Source: Allium sativum
Lineage: Eukaryota > Streptophyta > Magnoliopsida > Asparagales > Amaryllidaceae
DNA length: 64,000 nt
NCBI GenBank assembly: GCA_030737875.1
Contig: CM060909.1
Span: 34,523,159 to 34,587,158 of the forward strand
Direction: 5' to 3'
Positions within the stretch are counted from its first letter, which is position 1. Every line of letters begins with the position of its first letter. A program made the position numbers and the translations under genes. Under the pieces are notes generated by a model. It was not told the DNA's origin, made no database searches, and saw only the letters and a program-made list of their open reading frames with translations. Of the stretch, positions 21,475 to 33,671 are shown piece after piece.

Positions 21475-22774
21475 TTTCTCAGTTGGGAAACATGAAATAC
21501 ATTGTGAACTCCTGCCATTTTCTCTGGTAAGCCAACTCTATATGCCAAATTCCCGACTAATTCAAGAACAGGGAATGGGCCAACAAATCTTGGTGCTAAC
21601 TTGCCTCTCCTGCCAAATCGTATCACGCTCTTCAATGGAGAGATCTTGACAAACACCAAGTCACCAACGGAGAATTTCAAGTCTCTTCTCCTCTTATCGG
21701 CATAACTCTTCTGCCTGTCCTGAGCAGCTTTCATTCGTTGCTGAATGATCTTGATCTTATCGGAAGTTTCTCTCACCACATCTGGTCCAAGCACAAACTT
21801 CTTGCCAGTCTCTATCCAACATGATGGTGAGTTGCACAGTCTTCCGTACAAAGCTTCATATGGAGCCATACCGATACTGGATTGGTAGCTATTATTATAT
21901 GCAAACTCTACTAGATGCAAATGGTCATCCCATGATCCACCAAAATCCAATATACAAGCTCTCAAGAGATCTTCCAATATACGATTCACCCTCTCCGTCT
22001 GACCGTCGGTCTGAGGGTGATATGCGGTACTGAGATGTAGTCCTGACCCTAGAGCCTCTTGTAAGCTCTTCCAAAACCCACTAGTGAACAACGGGTCTCG
22101 GTCACTCACAATGCTTTTGGGTACTCCATAGAATCTCACTACCCACTTCATATACAATTCTGCCAACTTGGCTGCCGTTCTGGTCGATTTGACTGGTATA
22201 AATCTTGCGCTCTTAGTCAATCGATCCACAATTACCCAAATGCTATCATATCCCGATCTAGTCCTTGGTAAACCATCGATGAAATCCATCGAGACTTGCT
22301 CCCATTTCCATTCGGGAATTTCTAATGGTTGCAACAACCCACTAGGCTTCTTTTGCTCGGCTTTAACTAGCTGACAATTCATGCATTGGATATAAACTTC
22401 CCAACATCTCTTTTCATCCCTTCCCAGTAGTAGGTCTGTCTCATGTCTCGATACATCTTATTACCACCAGGATGTATAGTCAGTTTTGAGTGATGACATT
22501 CTCTAAGCACTTCATCTCTCAAACCATTCACGTTGGGCACAACTAGTCTTCCATCCTTCCGAAGCCATCCATCTCGATCAAGCCCATACACATTCATCTC
22601 CTCATCGACTCCCATTTCTAACTTGGAGATGATTTCTAATAGGTTAGGATCGTCCCTCTGGCCAGAACCAATCCGCTCTATCAAAGTGGGTCTGATCGTC
22701 AAACTAGCTAGCATAACTGGATCGAATTCGCATCTTGGTCTGAAATCAAACCCCGCGATAAACTCCAGTTGCTT
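21432..22774 (-). pseudogene. element B integrase (HHCC, DD35E core, GPF module), frameshifted
   Basis: The zinc-binding N domain has HHSKLTIHPGG and YYWEGMK; a one-base loss near 22383 destroys the first Cys of its C-x2-C pair and moves the frame. The catalytic core (22382 onward) carries Asp33 (SMDFIDGLP), Asp94 (IVSDRDPLF) and Glu130 (GQTERVN), with exactly 35 residues between the last two. The C-terminal GPF module reads LAPRFVGPFPVLELV. Another one-base loss near 21474 breaks the reading frame just after VFHVSQLR. Confidence 0.94.
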
Positions 22775-22789
22775 CTATTCAAGAAACAT

Positions 22790-23380
22790 TGCCCCTAAGC
22801 TAGCATGTCTCCTACTCAAGGCATCGGCTACCGCATTACCCTTCCCAGGTGTATACGCGATATCAAAATCATACGAAGCCAAGAACTCTAACCATCTCTG
22901 CTGACGGAGATTCAGATCTTTCTGAGAGAAGAGATACTTTAACTATTTGTGATCGGTAAACAGCTCAAATCTTTCTCCCAAGAGATAGTGTCTCCACATC
23001 TTCAGCGCAAATACAATCGCTGCCAATTCCAAATCATGGGTAGGATACTTCTTCTCATGCGGCTTTAGCTGTCGACTAGCATAAGCTACAACCCTACCTC
23101 CTTGCATCAATACAGCACCCAGTCCGGTACCACAAGCATCTGTGTATACCGTCATCTCTTCATTCCCTTTGGGAATGACTAACACTGGCGCACGCGTCAA
23201 CCTCTCTTTTAGACTCTTGAAGGCACCCTCACACACTCCGTCCCAGACGAAGGACTGATTCTTCTTAGTCAACTGAGTCAACGGTGCTGCTATCTTGGAG
23301 AAGTCCTGGATAAACTTACGATAATATCCAGCTAATCCCAAGAAACTTCTCACATCTGTAGCATTCTTGGGTGTAGGCAA
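22790..23380 (-). pseudogene. element B RNase H domain
   Basis: The new frame reads [19 protein letters not shown], then the RNase H hallmarks [14 protein letters not shown] and a [13 protein letters not shown] stretch, and FTDHK near 22946. A TAG at 22943-22945 interrupts the conserved segment that follows, and another TAG lies at 22775-22777. Homologous sequence continues in the same frame between the stops, including an ADALSR motif. Confidence 0.93.
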
Positions 23381-24100
23381 TCCTGTACCGTAGCCACCTT
23401 CGCAGGGTCCACGGCAATACCACACTCTGAAACAACATGACCCAAGAATCTCACTTCCCTTCTCCAAAAATGACACTTAGAGAATTTCGCTTTCAATTGG
23501 TGTTTCCTCAACACCTCCATCACTATCCTCAAGTGCCCCTTGTGTTCCTCCTCTGTCCCTGAATATACAAGGATATCATCCACGAACACAAGAACAAACT
23601 TATTCAACTGATCTCTGAATACTCGATTCATAAGATCCACAAAATAGGTTGGTGCATTGGTCAACCCAAACGGCATGACCAACCACTCATAAAATCCAGA
23701 CGGCGTCCTAAATGCCGTTTTCAGAACACTCTCATCCGCTACTCGAAGCTGATGAAATCCTGTCGCGAGGTCCAACTGGGAGAACACTCTTGCTCCTTCC
23801 AGTTGATCAAACAAATCATCTATCCGCGGTAGAGGATACTTATTCTTCGTCGTTACCTTATTCAACTCGCGATAGTCCACACACAAATGAAGGGAACCAT
23901 CTGCCTTAGTGGCAAACACAACTGGTGCTCCCCACTCGGAGACACTCCTTCTAATAAATCCCTTCTTCAAAAGATTGCTGACTTGCACCCCGAGCTCTCG
24001 CTGCTCCCTTGGTGCCATACGACGAAGTGGCATCACTATAGGTCTGGCATCTTTCACTAAATCAATACGGAACTCAATCTCTCGGTGTGGTGGAAGCCCG
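23381..24100 (-). pseudogene. element B reverse transcriptase domain
   Basis: Motifs in order: a [13 protein letters not shown] entry segment, VPL-like [51 protein letters not shown] and the catalytic FVDDILVYS (FVDD at 23575-23586). The frame shifts by a single missing base near 23376-23381, inside the connection to RNase H. Before that point the RT is intact. Confidence 0.95.
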
Positions 24101-24640
24101 GTCACCTCCTCGAAGACGTCCGGAAACTGGCCAACCACGGGCACATCTGACAACTCATCTTGCGGGATGTCGAGGGAATTTACAAAACTAGCCATAACCC
24201 CATCACTAGGTAGGCTACCAAACACTACCCTCCGCCCATCATCCGCCCTCACTGTCACCAAAAAGCCCTCACAGTCTACCACCACCCCGTATCTTTGGAG
24301 CCAATCGACTCCCAATATAATGCCATACCCAGTAAAGCCCAAAACAAAGCAATCACATACAAACATATATCCATGACTCGATAAGACCAAATTCCTGCAA
24401 ATCATACTAAGGCTAGTCGAACCACCAATCGGATTCGTCACAATCAATGGTCTATCGACTATCTCGAGTTCCAGTCCTAACCTATCTACCAGGTCACTAG
24501 ATATGAAGGAACGGGAAGCCCCAGTATCAAACAAAACTCGAACTGGTATATCATAAATAGAAAGCATACCTTGAATAACAACATTCTTCCCTTTCTCCGC
24601 CGCAGTTGGGGCATTCGACGAAGAAGGAACAGCATCAATA
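24100..24640 (-). pseudogene. element B aspartic protease domain
   Basis: The catalytic signature FDTGAS is at 24514-24531, followed by the expected hydrophobic strand and an ILGVDWL motif about 70 residues later (near 24300). In gypsy elements this protease cuts the polyprotein. The segment itself is open, but it lies downstream of the gag stop. Confidence 0.9.
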
Positions 24641-25611
24641 GCATATGCTTTCACAATCTGCTTCTCCTTAAGAGGTTGCAGACACTTATCCTTCTGATGT
24701 CCCACTTGACCATAGTTGTAGCACTTCCTTTCCGCTGGCTTGGCCCGACATTCCTTAGCGTAATGGCCTTTCTTTCCACAGCTGAAGCACTCAACATCCT
24801 TCTTGCTCTTTTTCTGGCCACCTTTTGATTGGTCATGCTTCCTCTTATTCTGAGAGCTATTCTTGCCTCCACCGCCTGCTTGCGGCTTTGGCCCTTCTGC
24901 AGATGCAGCCTCAGTCTTTGACTTAGGGTAAAGACTCTCTGACCTCAAAGCTTTTCCCACGATCGATTCAAAAGTCTCATCGATGTGGTTGATAAGCCTT
25001 TCCCCCAAGTACCCATCCAAACCAGTGATGAACTTCTCATTCTTCTTTTCAGGGGTATCAATGAGAGACAGTCCATACTTCGACAAAGTGTCGAACTCAG
25101 CAATATAATTAGAAACTGCCCTCCCATTCTACTTGAGTTCCAAGAACCTCTTGAACAACACTGACTTCTGGGCAGCTGGAATAAACTTCTCGCTAAAGCG
25201 AGCCTTGAACTGGACCCATGTAACCTGATCCTCTGGGGTAGCTGTTCTAATGGCATTCCACCAATTCATCGCTCGCCCTTGCAGCTGACGAGACGCTAGC
25301 CTTCTCTTCATCGCATCCTCGAGACCCAAGTCATCGAAGATACGGTCACAACTATCCATCCAGTCTTGAACATTCGTGGCCGACTCCGTTCTGTGGAACG
25401 GCTTCCCACCAAGATTAGTGTAATCCTTGCACAACTTGGCGAAATCGACCCTAGGCGCCTGCACTACTGGGCCAACACCAACTCCGGGATTGGGAACTGC
25501 CCCTTGCACTTCTCTAAGCATGTCTCTCATGAGGTTAGTAAACATAGCCCTCATGTCAGCGGCATTCCCTTGGTTGGTCCCTCTACCAACACCCCTCGTC
25601 TCTCGGCTCAT
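24640..25611 (-). pseudogene. gag: element B gag (capsid and zinc knuckles), with stop
   Basis: The N-terminal part (25129-25611, 160 codons) has the plant gypsy gag pattern: a Gly/Pro-rich start, then F-K-YTNLGGKPF, W-RIFDDLG and a W-FK-RFSEKFIP region. A TAG ends it at 25129-25131, after which the same frame continues from 25128. A Lys-rich linker (about 24830-24790) precedes a canonical CCHC knuckle [14 protein letters not shown] (24748-24789). A second knuckle (24682-24723) has Tyr in place of its second Cys, so it would bind zinc poorly. Confidence 0.9.
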
Positions 25612-25813
25612 CGTTAATCTGTAAAAAGGAAACGATCAACAACCCCATAGTGGTGCTAGTGCAGTGCGCCTTCATCTTCATACTACTAATAGTATATACA
25701 TACATAGCTTTTGAAAACCAAAGTAATCGCAAATACGCGCTCTCATATACGTACTATCTCTCCCTAGTGTCTTTCCCTAGGTTAACTACACAACCTAGAG
25801 CTCTGATACCAAG
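25612..25813 (-). promoter_or_regulatory. element B leader and primer-binding site
   Basis: The PBS TGGTATCAGAGC (minus strand, 25800-25811) starts two bases after the 5' LTR end at 25814. About 190 bases of untranslated leader separate it from the gag start. No upstream coding is seen. Confidence 0.9.
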
Positions 25814-28482
25814 TGTGACGGCCCGCCCCGCACCAACCGACATTTACTCCAAAAGTGCGCTGTACACATGTCCAGTTAGCACGGAACGGGTCGCCAGAAG
25901 GAAAAGGAAAAAGGAAATAAACATACAAAGAACCTGTAGAATGTCTCACAGCGCATCGAACAAAATATAATAATAATAATAACATACTTGACATAAAACA
26001 GGAGAGACAGTGCATAAGCTGAAAATCAGAACTAAACATCATAGCAGCGGAAATTCAGAATACAACTTTCAAACTGTCTCAAAGCAAAAGTAAGGTAAAT
26101 GAGGTACACTACTAATGCCCAAGTAGCGACTACCAACGACACAGGGAGAATGTGTATATATATCATACGTGGAAGCCTCCTGCCCGCCTCCGAATCAGCT
26201 ACTCGCACATCACCAGCTAACCTGGCTCTAGTCTGCTCGTGTGAGCACCCAGAGTAATAAGAGGAGACATAAAACTCTGGGTCAGACATAAAGCCTGGTA
26301 TGAGCGATAAGCATCTAAAGTGAACAATAACAGGTAGACTAAAACATACCTGAACCTGGACCTGCAACCAAAGAGTTAGCACTACATACTGTACAACACT
26401 CTAAGGTATCATATCAAACAGTGTAAAGATACGGAGGTGGGGGAGGTGTGCATGTCATAATGATGGAAAACAATCAAGCATAGCGTCCATCCTCACATCT
26501 CTCACTCAGTGCTTAAAGCAGATGATATTCACCACTCCGATCACCAAACATTCCTTGCTACGATCACTTTGCCCCATGAAGTCATAAATGACTTCACTGC
26601 ACTGATAACGTAGCTACTAATTCCTCGCTATGTCCACTTGCCCCATGGAGTTATTCACCCCATCTGCGCTGGCTCATAGCCTTACTAATCCTTACTATGT
26701 CCACTTGCCCCATGGAGTTATTCACCCCATCTGCGCTGGCTCATAGTCTTACTACGCATCACCTTGCCCCTCAGGTCATAATGACCCTACTGCACTGATA
26801 ACGTAGTCTTGCTACCATCACTTTGTCCCTCAGGTCGTAATGACCCTACTGCACTGATAAGTAGCCATCATCCATTCTTATGGTGAATCGAAGTTATGAA
26901 CGTCGACAACTCCTTAGCACACGTCCCGCAGCAAAGTCCAACCATGAAGTGAATTCATTGGTTCCCAACTGGTTCCGGGATCCTGAGCTCTAACTTCCAT
27001 TTGGACTACCTTTGCATCTCGGGTTATTAGTCATTACCATCGAATCGGATCGGATCAGCCTTCACATTCTTCATCGGATCGGATCGGCCTTAGCTACTCG
27101 AATCGGATCGCGCCTCCTACGTCGGATCGGGTCGTGGTCCCCCTTTCCTTTGCTTCGGATCGTGCTCCCCTTCTCGGTTCGGATCAGAACACCCCATACG
27201 GATCGGATCGTGGTCCTTCAAGCGGTTCGGATCGGACGCACTTCTCCAGGTCGACGGATCGTGCTCACCCTTCGTGAACGGATCGGGTCGTAATGCTTAT
27301 TCGCGGTTCGGATCGGAGTACTTCAGTTTGGCACGGTGCTGCATCGATTCGCTTCGTGGCCTTGCACAAACGGTTCGGTTCGGAGGAGGTGACTCGACTC
27401 ATGGGGATACCCCCACGATCCCATAGGGCGATCCGATCGTCCCTCAACCCCCTATGCGATCCGAACCCCTGCACCTTGTCCAGCGAGCTGTTTACGCCCC
27501 TCGACGGCGTTTTCGACCATTCCAACTATTCTAATCAGTCACATAACATTTCATACGGTCATAGCAACATGCATAATCAACCACAAACATCAAAACATCA
27601 ACATGGTAGGTCAAAATGAATCAAACATACCCAAAACCCCATATTTTCCCCATAAGCATGTTTAGGTGAAACCAATGATATGATTAGCAAAACTTAACCA
27701 AATGGAACCAAATTTCTAATAGAGGTTTAAGATATCATTCCGAATTTTATAAACATTTTTCCAGAATTTTGTCATGTTTAAATTCGCTAATTAACACTAA
27801 TCACTCCTAATTAGCCATAATTAGTGCAAAACTAAGCAAATCACTCACCTTAGCCACAAAATAAACTAAGATCTGAAATAATTCTCTGATTCGATGTGAA
27901 TCTCGATGCCAAACAGCAGCTCCTTTGTTGCTTTGGTGAAGATCTTCTTGATTAGGGGTTGCTAAGCCAAATCCTTAATCTAAAGGTGATTTGGAGGTGA
28001 TTTAGAGATTGGAGGCCATTTTTAGGGATCCTTGGTGATAAGTGGAGGCTAGAAAACTGAAATGGAATGATTCTCCATCTCATTTCAGCCCTCCCATAAC
28101 CCTAATCCCGAAATGGGTTATGGGCCTACTCACTAATCACCCGATTTGGCCCGGTTAAGCAGTTTTTCACCCTCCAAACCTTGTTTCAGCCATATCTCCC
28201 AAACGGTAAGTCCGTTTGACTATTATGACCACTCTACGGAAAGAGAAACCATCAAACGAATCAAATGGAAGTGGTTTCAGGTCAAAATTCCTTTCCAATC
28301 AAAAGTTATGGCCAAAACAGTACCAACTAGGGGCAAAATGGTCATTTAAAAATCGACAAAAATCATAAGCATGGGAAATGATTCTGATAGATGTTTCCCA
28401 AAGTTACATGACCATACGACTTCACATGGGAAAGAAATAAATATTCTACAATCCTATGATGTGTAGAATACGGGTCATTACA
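25814..28482 (-). mobile_element. element B 5' LTR (2669 bp)
   Basis: Matches the 3' LTR throughout. In the first ~165 bp compared by eye there are about five substitutions, all transitions, and one 3-bp indel; other sampled parts look closer. Possible TATA: TTTATAAAAT on the minus strand near 27745. Contains the same 67/59-bp repeats and GATCGG block. Confidence 0.92.
27040..27460. repeat. GATCGG-rich block, element B 5' LTR
   Basis: Second copy of the CGGATCG-rich segment, differing from the 19650-20060 copy by scattered transitions. Several differences change CG to CA or TG, as expected for methylated CG sites. Confidence 0.75.
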
Positions 28483-28487
28483 ACGCT
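28483..28487. repeat. right target-site duplication of element B (ACGCT)
   Basis: Exact copy of 18402-18406, directly after the CA end of element B. Confidence 0.95.
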
Positions 28488-31400
28488 TATCTTCACATCA
28501 GATTCACTTTAAATGCCACATCATCAAATCCATCCAATCACCGATTGACGTCCTAAATAATACATTATGTGTTAGCTAAAAGATGTTTCCTTCTCCGCTT
28601 CCACTCTTGGTACGGTTGGAGAAATCAATGTACGTGATCGTCTGGAAATACTCTGTCAGACATCCATCTTCATTCACTTAGAAATGTCACATCGTCATAC
28701 ACGCAAAATCACAAATTGATTTCCTCAAAGATACAACGGGTATACAGCTAAGAGAAACGAATTCCTCCACCACCAACGTATATACGTTTGAAGGGATCAA
28801 CTTACGTGATCCATTGGATATACTCTGTCAGACCTTCATCCATACAAGTTGTCCTGGGACTGGACAAACCAAAGGCACTATTCAGTATATCCATCTTAGT
28901 CACTGTTAACTAAGACTTATACAACAGCCCTTGCCCTTTACTCCATCTTCAATTATCTTTGGCATAAATGATTCACAACGCTTGTGCCAATACAGAGTGG
29001 TTCTTTGGATAATAATGCAACCGGTCTCTCCATATTAACAACGTTAAAATGGTCAAAAACTTCGATAGTCGATGAGTTAACTATCAAAGAAAAACAAGTG
29101 TGCAAAAAACGATATTATTTCCAAATGGAAATTATATCGATCAATCATCATTTAACATTTATCTCTTTAGTTCATTGATTTACTTATATTCTGTTTCTAT
29201 ATATTATAGATTCGTATTTTTAATTATCAGAAAACATTTCTGATTCTTACTAGGAAAACATTTCCAAAACTCCTTTTCGATCAAACCTTACCATTTCTTA
29301 GTTAAGAAGGAAACCAATCAAGTTGGGGTATAATTACCTCTCAGACCTTAACTAAACAACGTTATAACTTCGAAATGGTCAAGTTTATCTTTTAAATCTT
29401 TTAACAACTTCTTTACATAACCCTCGTATTCTATTTACGTATCTACTTCTTTATTAAAACATTTATTTCAGCGATAACGTTATAATCCCTACCTTTGAAT
29501 TATCTAACTTACATTCTTTAAATTCGAATAATTTACTTAACAACTGATTTATTTATAAATAAATAAATCTTGCTTTAAAAACTGGAAAGTAAAGGATACT
29601 TTCCCGAATTTGATATAACCGAGTTCGATGTATAACTCTCTTTCGAGTAATCTCTATTTGATTACTCTTCTTCGAATAACCTATATTCGATTAACTCCTT
29701 CTTTTCGAATACATTATATTTGATTGCTCCTTTTTGAATAAACGATATTTGATAATCTCTCTTCGATTAAACTATAATCGATAACTCCTTTCGATGAAAC
29801 TAACATTGATAACTCCTTTCGATGAAACTAACATCGATTAACTCTTTTCGATGAAACTAACATCGATAACTCCTTTCGATGAAACTAACATCGATAACTT
29901 TAACTTGATGAACTTAACTCGATTAACTTGACTAACTTAACTCGATTAACTTGACTAACTTAACTCGATTAACTTGACTAACTTAACTCGATTAACTTAA
30001 CTAACTTAACTCGACTTACTTGGTTCGACCAATTCGATTCGATTAACTAGGCTCGACTAACTTGGTCGACCCACCCAATCAACTCAACTTATTTAACTTA
30101 ACTTATTTCTCAACTGGATCAACTCGATTAACTCCTATCGATTAACTAATATTTGATTAAATTCCATTCGCTTGACTCTAGATCGCAGAGATCACAATGG
30201 TTACGCCTGACTCCCTCAGGAAACATCCGACCGCCGTAGGCTATTTACAGCCCTGTGAATTACGCTAGCAGTCGTACGAGATGGCAACTTATCCTGAATA
30301 ACTCTGTTTGACTAACTCTATCTTAAATAACTATATTTGATAACTTCTACTTTGAATAAGTGGTATTCGATAACTTAACTCGATTATCAACTCGAAAATC
30401 TTAACTCAAATCGATTAACTCCAACTGATTAACTACGCCTGGTCAACCCTAACTGATTAACTCTACTGGTTAACTCTAACTGGTTTTACTTGGTTTGACT
30501 AACTCAATTGATTAACTCGACTGACTAATTCAACTCGATTAACCTAGCTTGATTATTTATTATCTCGATTAACTGAACTAATCACTTTGATTAACTCAAC
30601 TAATTCACTTTGATTACCTTAACCAATTTACTTTGATTAACTTAACCACTTCACTTAGTTTAACTTAACTAATTCACTTTGATTAACTAATCAATTTACT
30701 TTGATTAACTAACCTGATAACTCAATTTGATTAACTTACTCGCTAATAACGTTTATTCCTTTTTAAAGATTTTCTTTTATAATCTATATATTTCCTAAAT
30801 AAATATTTACTTATAATCCTATTTATTTAACAAATAAATATCTCCTTTATTCTGTTTATTCTAACAAATAAATATTCCTTTATTTTATTTATTCCCTAAA
30901 TAAATAAATCATTTAACTTTATTTATACCCTAAATAACAAATTCTTTTACATTTATTTATTTCCTAAATAAATAAATCCTTTTTATCTATTTGTAAATGG
31001 TTTACAAATATCCCTCTTTCTATTGGTTTTGACAATATTTTCCCTTATATATATTGTTTTACAAATATTTTCCTTTATATTTGATTTCACAAATATATCT
31101 CCTCTATATTTGTATAACAAATAAAATCCCTTTATATTTGATTAACAAATATAAATTTCCTTTATATTTGATTTACAAATATAATTCTTTTATTCAAAAT
31201 CCTTTTTCTTGTATAATATAAAATCCATTGATTTTATATAAATAAATTATTTTCAAAATATACTTCGAAAATCCCTTTTCCACATTTTGGTTATTTCTTA
31301 TGGTATTTAGCACACCATATAACAACGATAACTGTCGTCCAAACACACATAATGAATGTCAGATTATATATTACATTATATAAATCACAGTAAAATAACC

Positions 31401-31529
31401 GTTGAGGAATCCAGTTGGATTCCTCCAACCTGTTTTCCTGCATCACAGATGTTAGCCAATATAATTAGCATCGATTTCACTTCGATGTGAAATATTCAGA
31501 TAAACAGAATCGACATATAAATATTTAAC

Positions 31530-31569
<40 letters not shown>

Positions 31570-33666
31570 CTACTAACTGACTAGCAGTTCAATCAACGGT
31601 CAACACACAATCAAACAGACAATATTTAACAGTTCTAAGAATACGTTGTAAAAATAGAACTTTTCAGAGTTGGTGGGTTTTACTCACTTTGGCAGTTCAT
31701 CGTTAAAGAACGATAAACTGTTATTTGATTTGAATCAAACAATTTATTTCACCATAAATTCATACAAGCCCCAATCCACTTCCAGTCAGTTTCATTGTGA
31801 AGCTCTTGTCCATACGGTCCCAACGGATCTGACCGTTCGCAAAACTGATAAGGTATGGGAAAGATATAATAAACACAAGTTAAATACACATTTAGATAAA
31901 AATAAAAACTTGATTTTATTTTAAATGGGCCTTAACTCTTTGAACCGGCCCAAGCCCAACCTCCACTACCCAATTACCCAGACCGAATGATCCTCTCTTC
32001 CCCAAACAGACTGTGGCTTCTCCAGTACCACTCACACCATTTCTCAATTCTTCCTTCGATCGCTACCCATCAAATCCTCATCGGAAACTCAACAAATGCT
32101 ACCATGGTGATCTCCTTTCACACCTGTACCAATCCTCAGCAATAGCACTTCACTTCCATCTTCGAAGGGATCAACTCGTGCCTCATGACATCAGGATCTC
32201 GCACCAGTACATCGACATTACACAGCACCGAACTACCCCAAAACCTCCTGCGTGATGCCAAACTCCACACTAAAACCAAAGCCAATATCGAAGTCCAACA
32301 CCGCTGTCCCAAAATCAAACAAAGCCGAAACCTAATACCTCACTGGAACATTTCCAGTACCCCAAACCCTACATCGAGTTCAACCAAATGTATGTCAACG
32401 TGAACCAAATGATCCAAGGATCACTACCATATGTATTTAGGAATTTATAGGTTTTATTTCACTTTGATAGGAATTTTGAAAGAGGATTTTTTCTGTAATG
32501 AAGAACGGCGGAAAATAAAATCTGTTGACCAGAAATGAAGAGAGGACTTAGGTTTAGAAATAGTGGGGGCTATTAATAGGGTGTCAAAATATCTAGATAT
32601 TTTATAGAAAGAATATTCTCGGTATATTCTCTTTTTATATATTCGTTTTGCATTCTAAAAATTCTCGTGATTACATACGATACCCAAAAATCACGAAACT
32701 GGACATGTAACTAGAGTTTGACATTACGGTCCCAACGAAACTGGTTTCGTCATATTCTCACTCCGTATGCTCACACAGCGTATTTTTAACTGTCAAAATA
32801 CTGACTGTTTCTCACTTTAAAAATCCGTACGGCCACACACTGACTCTAAAAATCACGAAACTAGAAATCTAACAACTATTTGACATTGCGGATCCAACAA
32901 AATTAGTTTCGTCGAATTCCGACTTCTTTTGCAAAAGTGGTTATTTTTAAAGCTCTAAATAGCCTTTTTAAATATATAAATATATTTAAATAAAATTGAA
33001 TTAAATATTTAAAATTAAATATTATCGTCTATATTCACAGTGGAATACCATACAGCTCTAGAATATCCCTATATGAATTTCTAGCTCGATATTCACTTCT
33101 GGGTCAACCCGATATTCTATTTATATTGACATTCCTTTTTAAAATACAAATAATTCCTTTATAAATTATAAAGGAATTCCGCAGCGACTTTTCTAAAATT
33201 TTATTTGGACATATCTCAAAATCTACACGACGAAATCCAGATTTTTCTCTTCCACTAGAAAGATATACTCCACCAGCTCCACACGTTCCTTGTTTCACAG
33301 AAATCCGATTTAAAACGAATCCTGTACATTCAGTTGAAGTTCGAATCGCCAAATTACGAACTGCAACGCCATTTCGAGCTCGATTTTAATTATACTAAAA
33401 TTCTATGTTTTCAAACTGACGTCGATTGAATATATTCGTCAATATAATTCAACTCCAAGCTGAATTAAATCTTAGGGATGACCCAGTTCACAGAATATTG
33501 TGATTTCCAATATTTTTGATTATTTCTGAATTAAATAAATTATTTAATTATTTAATTTAATTAAATATTCAGTATAATTTAATTATCGACGATTTAGTTC
33601 CCTAAATCACTATTTATATAATTAAATAAATTAATTATAATACCCCTGACAATGCGGGTCATTACA
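28488..33666 (-). mobile_element. element A 5' LTR, 5' part (after nested element B)
   Basis: Continues the LTR interrupted at 18406 and matches 10803-16012 of the partner. It contains the 23-bp array with five units (29917-30030), the conserved island (30163-30290), AT-rich repeats, an AT microsatellite (about 31535-31564, longer than in the partner), the GC-richer leader (about 31920-32400), the weakened TATA (32571-32578) and the U3 modules (about 32690-32930). It ends GGGTCATTACA at 33666. Confidence 0.9.
30163..30290 (-). other. conserved GC-richer island, element A 5' LTR
   Basis: Same island as at 12510-12637 and, in reverse complement, 9065-9190. This copy is the closest of the two A copies to the D copy by eye (it keeps the CCGACCGCCGTAGG version). 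Confidence 0.8.
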
Positions 33667-33671
33667 CGTAA
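33667..33671. repeat. right target-site duplication of element A (CGTAA)
   Basis: Partner of CGTCA at 9823-9827, with one mismatch. Confidence 0.6.

Larger units (their letters stand above)
21241..25611 (-). pseudogene. gag-pol: element B gag-pol polyprotein, decayed
   Basis: The start at 25611 (MSRETRGVGRG) is the first Met after the PBS and leader; the natural stop TAA is at 21241-21243. In-frame TAG codons lie at 25129-25131 (gag), 22943-22945 (RNase H), 22775-22777 (between RNase H and integrase) and 21292-21294 (chromodomain). Single-base losses are inferred near 23376-23381, 22383 and 21474. Three of the four stops are explained by C-to-T or G-to-A changes, as expected from deamination of methylated cytosine in silenced DNA. 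The polyprotein would have supplied capsid, protease, reverse transcriptase, RNase H and integrase for copying and inserting the element. This copy cannot make it. Confidence 0.93.
18407..28482 (-). mobile_element. element B: complete but decayed Ty3/gypsy chromovirus
   Basis: 10,076 bp with LTRs of 2677 bp (18407-21083, 3') and 2669 bp (25814-28482, 5'), perfect target duplication, iMet PBS, PPT, and one gag-pol reading frame of about 1457 codons (25611 to 21241) broken by four in-frame stops and three single-base shifts. Domain order PR-RT-RNaseH-INT is that of Ty3/gypsy. A GPF motif and a chromodomain-like tail after the integrase point to the chromoviruses. LTR length and layout resemble the Tekay/Del clade, but the clade call needs a tree. 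Confidence 0.95.
9828..33666 (-). mobile_element. element A: LARD retrotransposon, minus strand, with nested element B
   Basis: Two LTRs, 9828-16012 (3' LTR, 6185 bp) and 17432-33666 (5' LTR, about 6154 bp once the nested element B and its duplicated target are removed), flank a 1419-bp internal region. PBS and PPT are in the right places for minus-strand orientation. LTR ends are TGTAATGACCCG and GGGTCGTTACA in the element's sense. No protein is encoded in the internal region, so the element is non-autonomous. It lies inside the 3' LTR of element D. Confidence 0.9.
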
